A DNA stretch of 64,000 nt, taken from contig VZRG01000754.1 in the NCBI GenBank assembly GCA_013397435.1, positions 1 through 64,000 of the forward strand, read 5' to 3'. The translations under genes were made by a program, and so were the position numbers. The notes under the pieces were generated by a model. The model was not told the DNA's origin. It saw only the letters and a program-made list of their open reading frames with translations, and made no database searches. Each line of letters opens with the position of its first letter. The stretch's first letter is position 1. Positions 11,745 through 24,800 of this stretch are shown here, one piece after another. This DNA comes from Erythrocercus mccallii (Eukaryota > Chordata > Aves > Passeriformes > Dicruridae).

Positions 11745-12399
11745 CTTAAGTGTCTGGAGTTGTAATTTAGTGGACAAAACAATCATTTGTTCATTGTCTA
11801 ATATTTTTAAGAGTACCTACTACAAAAAAACCAAAAATAATTTGGTGAACCTGGTATTACTTGGTATAAACTTGGGGTTGAGTACTACTCAGTACTTCAA
11901 AGAGCTTTTTAGGCTCCTTTAACTTTGCCAATACCAGTTAATTTTTACTCTGGGTTTTTGGCCTGCTCTTTCCTGTCTTGCATCCAAATTATCACTGTGG
12001 CTTCTTGGGACTCTGTAGTAGTAGCTGTAGACTTCTTTAAGAAGGTGCTTCTGTACACTGAGTAACACTTAAAGAGTAATAGGTTCATTTCAAAGGTGAA
12101 TTGCATTACAGTTGAGCACAATTTGGAAGGCAAACAAACGCAGGGTTGAAGTATATGCTCTGCCTGTGTAATGTGTGCTCTTGAGACAAACCAAGTAAGT
12201 AACCTGTGAAGTTTGGTGAGGAAACGAACACTTGTCTTTCCTCCAAAAGCTGTCAAAGAGGTCTGTCTCAAGTGCTCAAGTCCAAGTCTGAAGCAAGCAC
12301 CTTCACTAAGAATCTTGCTGAGCTCTGCTTAAGTCATGCTCTTCAGAACGTGACCACCGGACTCCTGGGCGATTGTGGGCATGCCTGCCTTTACTCCGT
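11745..12399. other. CKS2-SECISBP2 intergenic gap
   Basis: A short AT-rich gap between the CKS2 poly(A) site and the next CpG island. Nothing recognised. The close head-to-tail spacing is also seen for these genes in mammals. Confidence 0.5.
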
Positions 12400-12850
12400 G
12401 CCGCTCCTGCTACGGGACAGGCTCGGCCGCACCTGTCGGCAGGGCGGCTCAGGCGGGGCTGAGCCCCCGACTCCGCCTCCGTGGTTCCGGGCCCGCCGGG
12501 AGCGGCCGGGCGCACACAGCCCCGGCAGTGCGGGCTGGGCGGGGCCGTGGCGTCATCGCGGCGCGCCCTGCGCCGGCCCGGGCGGCGGGAGCGGGGCCGC
12601 GCCCCCCGCGCCATGTCGGCCGAGAGGCGGCCGCGCTCGGGCCGCGGCGGCGAGGTAAGGGCGGCGGCAGCACCTGCAGTCCCCTGCTTCTTTCCCGGTA
12701 CTTCCCGGCGCGGAGTCGCTCTCGCGGAGCCGCCTGGGGCGGGAGCTGCGGGCGGATCGCCTTGGGCCGTGCCTCGGTGCCGCTCCCCGCCTCAGGGGCC
12801 GCTCACCAGCCCGCGCAGCGCCCGCCGGCTGCCCACACACTTCCCCGGGC
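12400..12850 (+). promoter_or_regulatory. SECISBP2: SECISBP2 CpG-island promoter
   Basis: Dense CpG sequence surrounding the start codon at 12613. A GC box (TGGGCGGGGCC, 12536-12546) is followed by GGCGTCATCG, an ATF/CRE-like site at about 12549. No TATA box is present, as expected for a housekeeping gene. The transcription start is inferred to lie shortly before 12600. Confidence 0.7.
12613..12654 (+). CDS. SECISBP2: SECISBP2 coding exon 1
   Basis: ATG in GCGCCATGTCGG context; encodes MSAERRPRSGRGGE, donor GAG|GTAAGG, phase 0. It lies in the CpG island. The weakly conserved N-terminus makes this start likely rather than proven. Confidence 0.85.
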
Positions 12851-15800
12851 AGGGTGACTCCCACCGCGCCTTGGATCAGCCTTTGGTTCAGGACTGAGGA
12901 GGAGTCCTTCTGGAAGGTCAAAATCGGGGGGGAGGGGTCCCTTAGATTGGAGCACAGCGAGTCGTTTCCCACCGCTTGGGATGGGGAACTTCAGACATTA
13001 ATTTCCAGTGAGTTCACGTGTGGAAACCTTTTCTCATTCAAAGTGGAGCGTCTGCTGCGAGGACAGGTAGACATCCCGGACGTTTTAAGGCTGGGTGCCC
13101 AGATTCTAGCCAATAATAGTGTTACACACGTGGACCTATCACCAGGTCAGGTTCTTAGTGATCAGGCTACAGTCACCGTTGCTTCCTACGTGTTTTGATG
13201 ACATTGCAGTAAAGACTTCGAGTCTCATTTCATTGTCTTTCCATATATACATATCCAGTTTAAGTCAATGGTGATTCAGAACAAAGGAAAAACTTGTCTT
13301 AATAAATTTGTGTTGTTCTAGAAACAAAGCTATAAAATGAAATGCTCATTTCAGACAGACTGCCTTGAAATACCGATGTGCACAAGTCATTGTTACATAC
13401 TTTCAGAATTTGATTAACAGTAGTGCTAGTATATTTATGAATTTTAGTTGGTACTGTTCAAATATGAAGTGAGAATTCATATATTTGCATTTACTGCATC
13501 TTGTTTTAAGCAGGCTTCTGTCCTTTACATAACTGACTTTTGTGAGTGTTTCATAATAAATGAGGGTATTAAGTGACTTTACAGAGCAGTCACATGTTTC
13601 TTTGAATTCCTTAGTTTTGTTTTCACTTCTCCATTTGCTTTTGGTGAGCTTTGTTGTTTTGCATGTTTTGTTAGAAGAGGGCAAACTAACACTTTCCAAT
13701 GACAGTTAAGCTCACAAGAGTGTTTTTCACTTAATAACATTAGTCTCCAAATGCATGTAGCCAAAAAACGTTTTGTTTCTCAGGGCATCAAGTTGTCAGC
13801 AGAGGTCAAACCATTTGTTCCAAAGCATGCGGCGGTAACTGTGGCATGGTCAGAACCCTCAGAAGCATGTGTCTTTCCTAGGTACTTAACTACATGCTAC
13901 CCATTTGTTCAGGAACCATCTTTGGATAAGTATGTATATTTTCTGAATCTTATTTCTTGGGGGATTTTAACCTTCTGGTTTTGGACATTGAGTACTCTTA
14001 CAAAGTCAAGGTTCCAATACATTATTAGTCCAGCTGTAGGAATGCTTCTGCATTATCTTTGTGATTTAGTTTGTTATATTTATGTTCTCTGGGCATATAC
14101 CAGGTACCTTGTCCTTTGCTTACAAGGGCCTGTATTGTTACAGAGCATTAAGGAGGATTTGGTGGTCTGTAATGTTTGGTCTGCTTTTTGGAACAAGCTG
14201 AATTCAGTTCTTGGAGGAAAGAATGGTTGTGTTGCAACCAGGCTGAGGTAGATGTAGCTGTAGACAAGGAAAAAGATTCTTCAAGAAGGTTTCTCATCCT
14301 TTAAAATATTTAGTACATGGGGTCTCTCCTGGATCTCCTCTCCACAACTTGTGCATCTCCAGAAAGGCAATTTTATCAGAAATGCTAAGGGTTTCTGAAA
14401 GTTTTGGGGTTTTTCTATAAGAGCCCAGGAATGCTATTTTTGGTAGGCTTACAAAGTATTTTTTAAACCAGAGCAAACTACAAAACAGCCTACGTAGTAG
14501 GATAGGAAATAACTGAGTCTTGGAAGAATCTGATGATGTTACATAGTTTTCTCCATGCTTCTCAGAACCTTAAGCATTGGATTGATTATACAATTACTGC
14601 AAAGTTATTTGTGTTTCTTTAAAAATTCAGAACATTAGTGAACACAATCATTGTAGGCCATCATTTTATCCTACAGGAAGTCTTAGTGTTTTCAACCTAT
14701 TTTAATTTCTACTAGAAATTTAATGTTGAGGTACGGCCTGTTTTATGCATTAGAGAAGGCCCACAGCATTAGCAATAAATCGATTACTATAAAAAAAACC
14801 CCAACCCAGACAACAATAGTCTTCTAATGAGTGTTTTGCCTTGTTGGGACTGAGACATAATTATATTTGACTCTCATTTGGTATACACCTTTGTGTGTAA
14901 ACTGATTATTAGCATGGTTTTGACTACATTCTGTCAGAATTGCAACAGGTAGTATGAAGTCACCTCAGGACAGTGTGTTATCTGAAGTCTCTTGTACTGA
15001 TGGGAAAGTTTCTGTCATCATCGACCCAAAATTCTGAGGTTGGCAGCTTCATACAGAACAGCTTTAAAAACTGAGTACAACTTTCTGAAGCTGAGAAATT
15101 TCTATTCTCCCTATGAAATCTGGACTTTATATGTTTTCTGGACAAGTTGTAGAAGGAAATTGAAAGGGAATTTTTGAGGATACATTTGAAGGAAAGAGGC
15201 ATGCCCTAGACATGTTGTGTTTTCATACATTGTGATGGTTGCATGCAGGTCAGTTAATTATTATTTTATGATTCTACACTGTATTTCATACAAGTTTTAT
15301 ACTCCATAAAATATTATACTCTCATTTTGTTATTGTCATTTTAAGACAGGTTTTAACGTTTGTTTTTTGCAGTCAAGTATGTTAGGGATGTTATGTCCTT
15401 ACACTGTGCTTTTGGTTTGTTTCACAAGAAAAAGCTTACTGAAAATAAGCATGAAGAATCTCAGTAATCTTAAACAGGCATGAGAACTATAATGGCAAAG
15501 CAGACTAGCTTTGAAACTTGGAAATGGATAATGTGTGTTTTAAAGTATTTGCTTAACTACGTGTTTTCCCAAAACAAAACTAATTGTTTTTAAAGAAGTC
15601 TGTAGCAACGGGTAAATACTTAATTAAAATAACATGGAATAGTTTTCTTCTGACATAGAGCTTTCTTGTTAAACAAATTCTTTAGACAAGGAATATGTTT
15701 GTCTAGGCAACAAGTAGGTGCTGAAGACTTGCCCCAGGATGACTTTAATTTCTTTCTCAATATCCATCACATAGTGTTCTGAGAGATCCTGCCTTCCGTG

Positions 15801-18800
15801 AATACTCCAGCTGCTCTTACTCACCTGATGTTGTTGCAAATGTGTATCCAGTAGCTGGCTCACAATATCAGTCTAACAACTCAACACATTGTAATGGTTC
15901 AGGAATAGGCAGTGAATCCGCTGAGCAAACACATCCAGTCAGACAAGAAAGTAAGAATCTTTCAAAGGTGAGCAAATTTGTGTTTCTTTAAAAATTAATA
16001 TTAAAATCTTACTTCAAATCAATCTTTATAAATGTTTGGTTCATACTTTTAAAGTGAATCGTCACTCTTCCTTTTTGTAGTGGTCATGAATGCCATTTAA
16101 AGAGGATAGTAGTGCAGTGTGCCCAGCTTCAGAAAACCACAAAGTTCATGGAATTCTACACTTCAGATTAATACAATTTTTCAAGCAGAATTCTTGGAAT
16201 GTGAGGGGAATTTTATTTTTTTCTCAGAAAAAAGCATCTGAAGTGAGCGGGGAGGGGGGAAGGCCATTCATTGTGAGCTGTGCTTTCTTTTATCAGTCTT
16301 TGGGCTTGAGGGATGAGGAGAAGGGCTTTTTTTTTTTAAGCCCAGTGGCAGCTTCCATTAACCTGACTTAAGACAAACCTGGTGTCTGTAATCATCTGTT
16401 TGACTGGTAAGTGATAAAACCACTTCTGTTGTTAAAGGATTTCCAAGACTTGCTACAGGTTGAAGACCTGAATCACAAGAAAGGAGGAGCTTGTGCTGCT
16501 GGGAAGAGGGAAGAAAGCTTCATATTAGAAATGTAATCTTTTTCAGTCAGGAGTAAAACTGATATTCTCTAAACATCTTCAGTCATTTTTGTGTGTGTCT
16601 GTTCGGAGATAAATTTCCTGAAACTTGCAAAATATTTTCAAACAGAAAATAGGCAAACCTCTCAAAATATAAAAGGGAAGAAACCCTAATGTATTATAAA
16701 CTCATTTTCCTCTGTGGTTAGACATTGTGTTTCTTAGATGTATGGCTGCTTTTGTTTCCAGCAGTTTCATCTGATCTGCTCTGCAGTCACATCCTTCTGG
16801 TGGACCCTACTCCCTAGGCAGACCTGATAACTTCACTGTGGTCAAGCCTGTGTAGAGGAGTTGTAAGACTAGGTCCTAAACAAGCATTACTAGACATAAG
16901 GTACAAAGTCTAGACACCTAAAATTACTAGATTTCTTGCTGAAAGGAGTATTAAGTGCTGAAGCTGTCCGGGGAGAGAGTGACCTCAGCACGAGTGATAT
17001 AATATGAAGAAACTCAGTTAAGCTTCTGGGAGGAGTTCTGTGATCTTTGTATGGGCCTTGTACTGTTTTATAGTCTTTTTTGTCATTTTTCCCTGTCATA
17101 TATTTTTTTGTGAACTTCAGAGAAGTGATTGATCTTTGCAGCTTTGCATTAATTAGATCATGTGTCCTAATCCTAATGCTTTAACAATTTGCCTTTGGAG
17201 ATTGAGAAATGCCTTGCCGTCCCAACTAAGAAAATAATTTTGCTGCCAAATATACTTTGAATTCAGTCCAGCATCCTGTAATCAGAGTTAAGCCATTCAT
17301 CTGGTATAGTATAGTTTACATAGATGCAAACTTGGTGCTTGTTCCTAGCTTGCTGGTCCCTAAGCCCAGCTCTGCCAAACTGTGTTTCATGGAAGAATCA
17401 TAATATTTTCACAACTGTGCAGTATGGATGTGTGTGTCTTCTTTACAGGGATCACATAGGTGTGTCTTCCCTAACAACTTTACTCCAAGTTTTCTGGTTG
17501 TTACGACATCAGTCTTACAAAGTTTGCCCATGATACATAATTTAGCCAAAAGATTGCACGCTTTTAAGAATTTAGCTCTGTTCTAGAAGAAACTTGGTTT
17601 TAGAAAATCAGACTGGATGATTTAATACTAAATAATTTTAAACTATTGGAAACACTCCGATTACTGAGATCCCAAAAATGCAGTTTAGAAGCATGTGTAT
17701 ATATTCATCTAACTTGGGCTATAATATATGCTAAACATGGCACAGAGAACAAGGTAGATGAAATTAAATCACGTATCTCTAAATGACTGTTCCTATTTTT
17801 ATTGATTGCTTGGGGTTATGATATAGTAACTATTTGTCTTATTACTAACTTGATGGTCAAACTCCAGATACAGAGGTGGTTAACTGTAACTCATGGTACA
17901 CTTGCTGGCTTTACAGAGTTTCAGTAAAACCTACTAAATATGTCACAAATACTTGCAGCAGAGGAGATCAAAAGAGGGTGAGAAAAAACTGGACAAGAAA
18001 AAGCATGATGGAGGTGAAGCTTCTGTCAGAATTGCAAACAGGACTTCATTCCAGGGTTCTACATGCAGCAGAGATTCTATGAAGCCAGGTATGAAAATGT
18101 TGTTAGTTATAAGTCCATGGAATAGATGTGGAATGGGTGTCTGTGCAATATGCTGCGGTTTGTGCCTATGTTTCTAAATCTAGAATAGTCAAGGAAAAAG
18201 ATACCTTTTCTGTGTGACTCTTGAGAAGGAATGGTGACCTGTCTTTTCCTGATTGAACAAATTCATATAAACTGATACAAAAATTTCTAAAATGAGCATC
18301 TGAATTTATAGTTGCTTGTTCAATCAGTGTTGTGTTTCCATGTTGATTGTAATTGCTAGGTTTTTTATTTAATATGAGCTGCACATAGCAGCAGTCCTCA
18401 TGACAATCCCTGTAGTTATGTTAACTAATATACTATAAAACATACTTAGAAATATCACAAGCAAGTTTAATTATTTAGACTTTACATGCTTTATTTAGAC
18501 AGGTTCAATAAAACTACAAACAAGAAGTCAACTGAAATTCCAAAACCAGAGTCTCGTCCTGTACCCACATTTGAAGCTAGCATTCTGGATTTCCACAAGT
18601 CACAGAGTTTGGGAGGCAGTGAGATACTGAACGTATACCATAAAAGTACACTGGTAGGTTTGGTGGAAAGTAACACTATGTCCTTAATCAACCTCACATG
18701 TCTCTTCTGCTGAACACCGAGGATAGCCCATGCTATCCGCAACCCATGTTGCAGACCTGGTAAAAATAAAAGTTGTCAAAAGTACAGGCATTATTAATGC

Positions 18801-21800
18801 AGGTATTTTGCCTTCAGTATGGTAGTTTAAGACCTATTTAAGTACCTTGTGAGCAAGGAGGTTCAGAGCTAGAGGGTTTTTTTGGCTGTCCTTCTAGGTA
18901 GTGGTGTCAGTGCTTGCTGTCTCCTACTCTTTCTTACTGTCCTTTCCTTGTCTGTGCTGCCCATAGGTACAGGAAAGCCAGGTACCACCAGAATGTAAAT
19001 ATGTATGTTCTAGATTGCCTGTAGGGGCCACATATGTTCCTGTACTTAGCAGTTTACTGTTTTCTTTTTCACCTGGAAATAAGAAGTAAGCAGTCATTTA
19101 TCCAATAGTTTCAACACATTAAAAAAAAGTCTGCATTGTTGTACTTAAATTGCTTTCTGCTAAAGATTATAAATACCAAACTGAATTCCAGAAGGAGAAA
19201 AGAAATTGTTGAACATTATTCTTTATTTCTTTGGCTCCCTGCTTGTTAGTAAATAAAACACTGAAGTATTCAGCCGTCTATCACATATTGAATCAAAGTT
19301 TTCAGTAGTGATTAATGATTAATAATTCTGGAGGATCCAAACAATAATATTTCTGATGCTTCTCAGTGGGAAACTGTAATGAAAAAAGACCTTTCTGCTA
19401 ACCCTTGGGTGCCATTTTTCATTATTTGTTTGAGTTTGGTGATAGAATTTGTTTTTAGCATACATGAAACATCAAAATATTTTCTTATTTGTTGTTAGAT
19501 CATTGTTTTGATGCTTTTGTAAAATATAAGAAGGCATAATCTTGCTTGTACACCATTAAAGAGACACCTGCTCAGATTTCGTAATACCATAGGACTGAAA
19601 TAATGGTTCCACTAAGACAGGCAATAAAAAGGCTGAAAATGTCCCTGTGCCCTTATCTGTGGATGGATTGAGGATTTTTTATTTTGTGGTGGTTTATTGT
19701 GTTTATCTGTGTTTAGGTTCGTGATTTTAATAATTTGATGATACCTGACCATCTATTTTGCAGGAAGATAGTTCTGCAAAAAGCAAAACTTCACCAAAAG
19801 CTTCAGATGAAGCAGGAGACAATTTAATTCCCTCTTCACTTGATGATAGGGGTAAGTTCTCCAAACAAAAACTATTTGCCTGCGTTTTTAACTGCTCATA
19901 GCTCAGCAGTTGAAAAATTAAGGTGTTCTGAGGAACTGTTGATGTGTAAAATAAAAAAAGAATTTAGGAGCAAGCTCATTGTAAAAGAAAAAAACCCAAA
20001 AATAACGAGGTATCACTTCATTCAAATAAGATGACCACTTACTGCTCATTCTTGTTCATATATTTCATCAGCTGGGGTTTTAGAATTGAAGAGTTATTTA
20101 GTTTGGACCACTAAACCATGTCCTTAAGTGCCAAGTCTCCACGTTTTAAACATCTCCAGGAACAGTGAATCAACTACTACACTGGGCTGCCCGTGCAGTG
20201 CTTGATAATGCTTTTGGTGAAGAAAATTTTCCTCATGTCCAGTCTAAAACTGCCTTGGTACAACTTGAGACCATTTCCTCTTGTCCTGTCTCTTGTTATC
20301 TGAGGGGAGAGGTCAACCCCCACCTGGTTACATTCTCCTTTCAGGTAGTTGTGGAGAGTAATGAGGTCTCCCATGAGCCTCCTTTTCTCCTGGCGAAACA
20401 GCCCCAGCTCCCTCAGCTACTCCTCACAGGATTTGTGCTCCAGACCCTTCACCATCTCCATTGCCCTTCTCTGGACATGCTCCAGCACTGCAACGTCCTT
20501 CTTGTAGTGAGGGGCCCAGAACTGGACACAATCAAAGTGTGGCCCCGCCAGTGCTGAATACAGGGGCACAATCCCTGCCCTGGTCCTGCTGGCCACACTA
20601 TTGCTGATACAGGCTGGGGTGCTATTGGCCTTCTTGAGCACCTGGGTGCACTCTGGTTCATGGTCAGCTGCATCCATGGGTTCTTTTCCTTTGGGCAGCT
20701 TTCCTGCTGCTCTTCCCACGTAGTACCGCAGGAGATTGTTGTGACAATCTGAAGGACAGAACCTATTATTTCAGCTTGCTGAACTTCATCTAATTGGTCT
20801 CAGCCCATCAATTCAGCCTGTCCAGATCCCTCTGCAGACCCTTCCTACCTTCCAACAGATAAACACTCCTGCCCGGTTGGGTGTCATCTGTGATCTTGTC
20901 GACTTGATCCTGGTCATTGATACATTACTGGCCCAAATACTGAGCACAAGGGAAAGTGAAGAAAACTGGCTCCAGTATTGAGTCCCATTTTGTTGTATCA
21001 TTGATGCTCAAGGGAAAATATCTCTGTACTTGCCTCTCATATAGTTTCAGGTGAGAAAAGGAACATGTATTGGTTATTGGAAGTCTGTTGAGTCACATGC
21101 AGATTTTTTCCGAGAGTAAATGAGATACAGATATTTGACTAGTCTTTATATGCAGATGTTTTAAATAGCTGTCACTCCAGAGTCTAGTACGTACCTAAAT
21201 TTTTTTCTATGTCCTGTTTTTTCTGTTAAGAGAACCATGATGCCAAAACACTTCCCTTTTTTATGTTTGTTCATTTTGTTTGGGAATTTGGGGGGGGAAG
21301 AGGGGCTTTGGATGCTTTTTTGGTTTACCTGTTGTCCGGCTGTGGGGATGAAGAGCTTTTTTTTTAATTGCCACAAGCTGTCACATGGCTAGTTTCATGT
21401 GAAAAGAGTTGTGTTCATCAGGACTCTGTCTTGGAGGCATCACATACATTAGGATTAAATTGTCTGAGTGCCTCTCACTGGATTTCTCTGCATACACAAA
21501 CATGCACCAGTCTGAACAGTTTGGTCCTTGTATTCCCAGTAACTTCAGTAAGGATTCAGAAAGGCAGGTTAATCTGCTGAAATGCCTTGAAGGGCCTTCT
21601 AAAAGTTATTCCAGAACTTTTAAAGTCATCTGATAATAGGCGGGCGGGGGGGGGGGGGTTAGTTAAATACTGTTGTCAATTCCTATCCCTGAGAAAAATG
21701 TAGCAGTTTCTGGTGGGTTGACTAGGGCAGGCAGTCAGACTCCCACACAGCTATTCTCTGGCTCTCTCTTCTCAGCGGGACAGCAGAAGAAAATAAGATT

Positions 21801-24800
21801 AAAAAGCTTGTGAACCAAAATAAGGACAGGGAGAGTGCTTGCTTGCCAGACAAAACAGACTTAATTTGATGAAGATTGACAATTTATTGACAATTAAGAT
21901 AGGGTCAGGTGGTGAGAAGAAAAAACAGAACTAAAGCCACTTTCCTCCAACCAGGTCTTCTTCCTGGTATGTCCTCCCTGCCCTGAGTGATAGACAGGGA
22001 CAGACAGGGACCACTCTGCGACTTCTTTCTCTGCAGGGCGCAGCTGCCTCACCATGATTGGCATCAGGTGCTGTAGGGGAACGTCTTTTCCAGTGCCTGA
22101 GCACCTCCTCCCCATCCTGATCTTGATGTCTGCTGGGCTGCTGCATTCACAGTTTTCCTTATCATTCCGCCTTCCTACTCCTGCACATGTTATTCACTCT
22201 TCCTTAACACAGGCACCATCAGCATGCCTGATGGGCCCAGCTGAAGCTAGGCAAGGGCCTGTGTTGGAGCTCTGTGGGGCTGACCATGTCCATCTCTTCA
22301 CAGCAGCTACTGCAGAATCCCCCTGGCTACCAAAATTTAGCCATCTAAACCCATGATGCTATTCTATTGTTCAAGGGAAGTTTTTCTCATTCTTAACAAA
22401 TTCTAGATTGTGTTCTATATTTGCTTTGTGTTAGGAATATTTACAAAATTAATTTTGCCTTTCAAAATATCTTTCAAAACATTGATACACCTCAGTGGTA
22501 GTGAGTGACATTCTTGTACACTGAGACACACTAGGAAGTATTTCAGCTGCTACATATGCCTGTAACACCAGAAAGTTTTCAGAAAATTAAAAGTACCCTG
22601 TAAAAGTGTGGCTTTGTGCATGAAAGCTGCATGTCTGCTAGGAGAAATGCTAAAGGAGTTTTGTATAAAAACATAGAAGAATTTTCAGTATTTTGAAGAT
22701 GAGCGTGGAAGTATGGAGTTAGTATGATACAGTACAGATTTCCAAATATCAGTTAATTGTGTTTATGTATATAGTGTTGGGCAGTATATGGAGTAGTTAA
22801 AATTCAGGAAAATCTTGCTGGAGAAATAAAATGTGTGTTCTATTCCAGTGCTTCCTTGGAAAGAATAAGGCTCTTATTTATTTGCTAGGCCTTGACTAAT
22901 CAATTACCAGTCCTTTTTCTTTTGAGTATTTGAGGACTATTTTTGAGCATCTTTGTGTTTACTTTTTTCCCAATGTCATTTCCTGAAGCACCTGCAGATG
23001 GCTCTGCTCAGCCACATGTGTCTTGGGCTGTGGTACTTTCACAGCCCCCAAAGAAAATTGTTCCATCACCAGGATCTGAAGGTCTTTCCAGAGGCAAAGG
23101 GAAGCAGGAGAGTGAACCCAAGGTACTTGAGAATTCTGTGCTCTCAACTACTACCTGTCACTATGTTTGTGTCTCATTATTGCCCAGTTTTTCCCTGGGC
23201 TCTGTATGGTATCCACTTATTTTAAGAGATGATATGAAGTCAGCTTGTTCTTACTAGAATTTTTCTTGTCATGGAAAAGAATCACAGGATATCAAAAAGA
23301 AAGTGCTAGTCCAGGAATAGGAACTTTCAACTTAGTGGCTGGATTTTTTTCAAATTCCTGACCCTAAGAATGAGATATGAAACGTGGAACTCTTGCCTTA
23401 TTTGACTTAATATTTCCTAATTAAATCCCAGTAGTCCCAAAACTGCAACTGAAGAATTCTTGCTGTAGCAATGAATTTCTAAGAGATACTGAATTTTCCT
23501 TGTCTGCTTAATGTCCCAGCCTGGATTGATTAAGATATCCTTAAGTAGTGTAAGACTAGTCACTTGCATACATTTTGGTAGGTTGTACTGAAAAAGATTA
23601 GTTTTTAAAGGTCATGCCTCATGGTATTTTGTAGCAGTCAGGAACAAAAGATATTGCGAGTGAAACTGAACCTGAGGAAGGGCCAGAAAAGAAGAAAAAG
23701 AAAAAGAAAAAGAAGAAAAAACTAAAGTCGCCCACTGATGTAGAAAGACCTGAAAGGGAATCTAACATAATACAGGAACCACCAAAGATTGAGGTAAACT
23801 GAAGAAGTTTTTGTTACTGTTCTTTTAAGTGTTATGAGTGTACTAGAAGACTAAATGTTAACACAGCTTTGTACAAATTTAAGTTCAAATCCTATTTGTA
23901 GAGGATGTTGGTACAGTTTTTTTTTTTAATTGAGATGTTTGTCAGAGGTTACTGGTAGGAAACTTGTAGTTTTTAAATTACCACATGTTTGGTGAGCACA
24001 ATTTCCTAAATTAGAAATCTTCTGTAGCAACTGTTGCTTGGGTTATAGGGAATATACTGAGTGCTGCAGTGTGCCATGGTTTTAAAGATTGTGGTACAGT
24101 ATTACAGTTCTTGTTGTTTGTTTGGCAGCTGGAAGCAATTTCTGTGTAACACAGTTGACAATACTTACATTTCTAATTTTTAATTTCAGTTTCTTCCAAA
24201 TTCATGTGACTAATAGGCATTTTAGTATTTTGATACTTCTGTGTATCAGTATTGCAAAGCCATGAGCCTTTCCCACGTTAGAGCAGTTTTCTCTGGTGTG
24301 TGGTTGAACAGTGCTTCATTGATGGCCTGATAAGGTACAGCATGTTCATGTGTTGATTTACATGTTTGACCTAGTGCACATAATACTCAGTCTCTGAAAT
24401 GACAGCATAAAGAAGCCTTCCTGGTTGGCTTCTGCTCTGCACATTTTAATGTGGAACATGAAGCAGAACTGTGTCTACATGATTTCATTGTGTGGTTCCT
24501 TGTGCAGGAATGGCATTGTAGGGTTTGGTTTATAAAAAGTGTTAAAGTGTTACAGGTTTGTTCTCACCAGAAGGCCCTATGGGAAAGGCACATCTGCAGG
24601 CTGGACGGTTGGAAGTTGGCTGGGGGGTGAGAGGCAGTTAGGAGTGAGGAGAGAGTCAGCTGGAAGTGAGGCTGGAGGGACGCATGGACGGAGTATGAGC
24701 AGAAAGGTGATTGGATGGTAGAACACGTGGACGGCAGCACTGCAGCTGGGCCAGCCAATGGGTTTCTTGTTTCTGTTAAGTTCTGTTAAGTCTCTTAAGG

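Larger units (their letters stand above)
19852..22988 (+). other. SECISBP2: SECISBP2 intron 6, repeat-bearing
   Basis: Contains the CR1 at 20105-20990, an uninterrupted 13-G run (21646-21658) and an ERVL-type LTR at about 21699-22358. The rest is unremarkable. Confidence 0.6.

Noticed and set aside
12306..12972. Overlapping open frames on both strands around SECISBP2 exon 1
   Set aside because: GC-rich CpG-island frames without homology. The real exon here is the 14-codon piece 12613-12654.
13751..14251. 166-codon frame starting at 13751
   Set aside because: Only 13784-13929 is conserved SBP2 sequence; the frame runs past a good donor into intron by chance.
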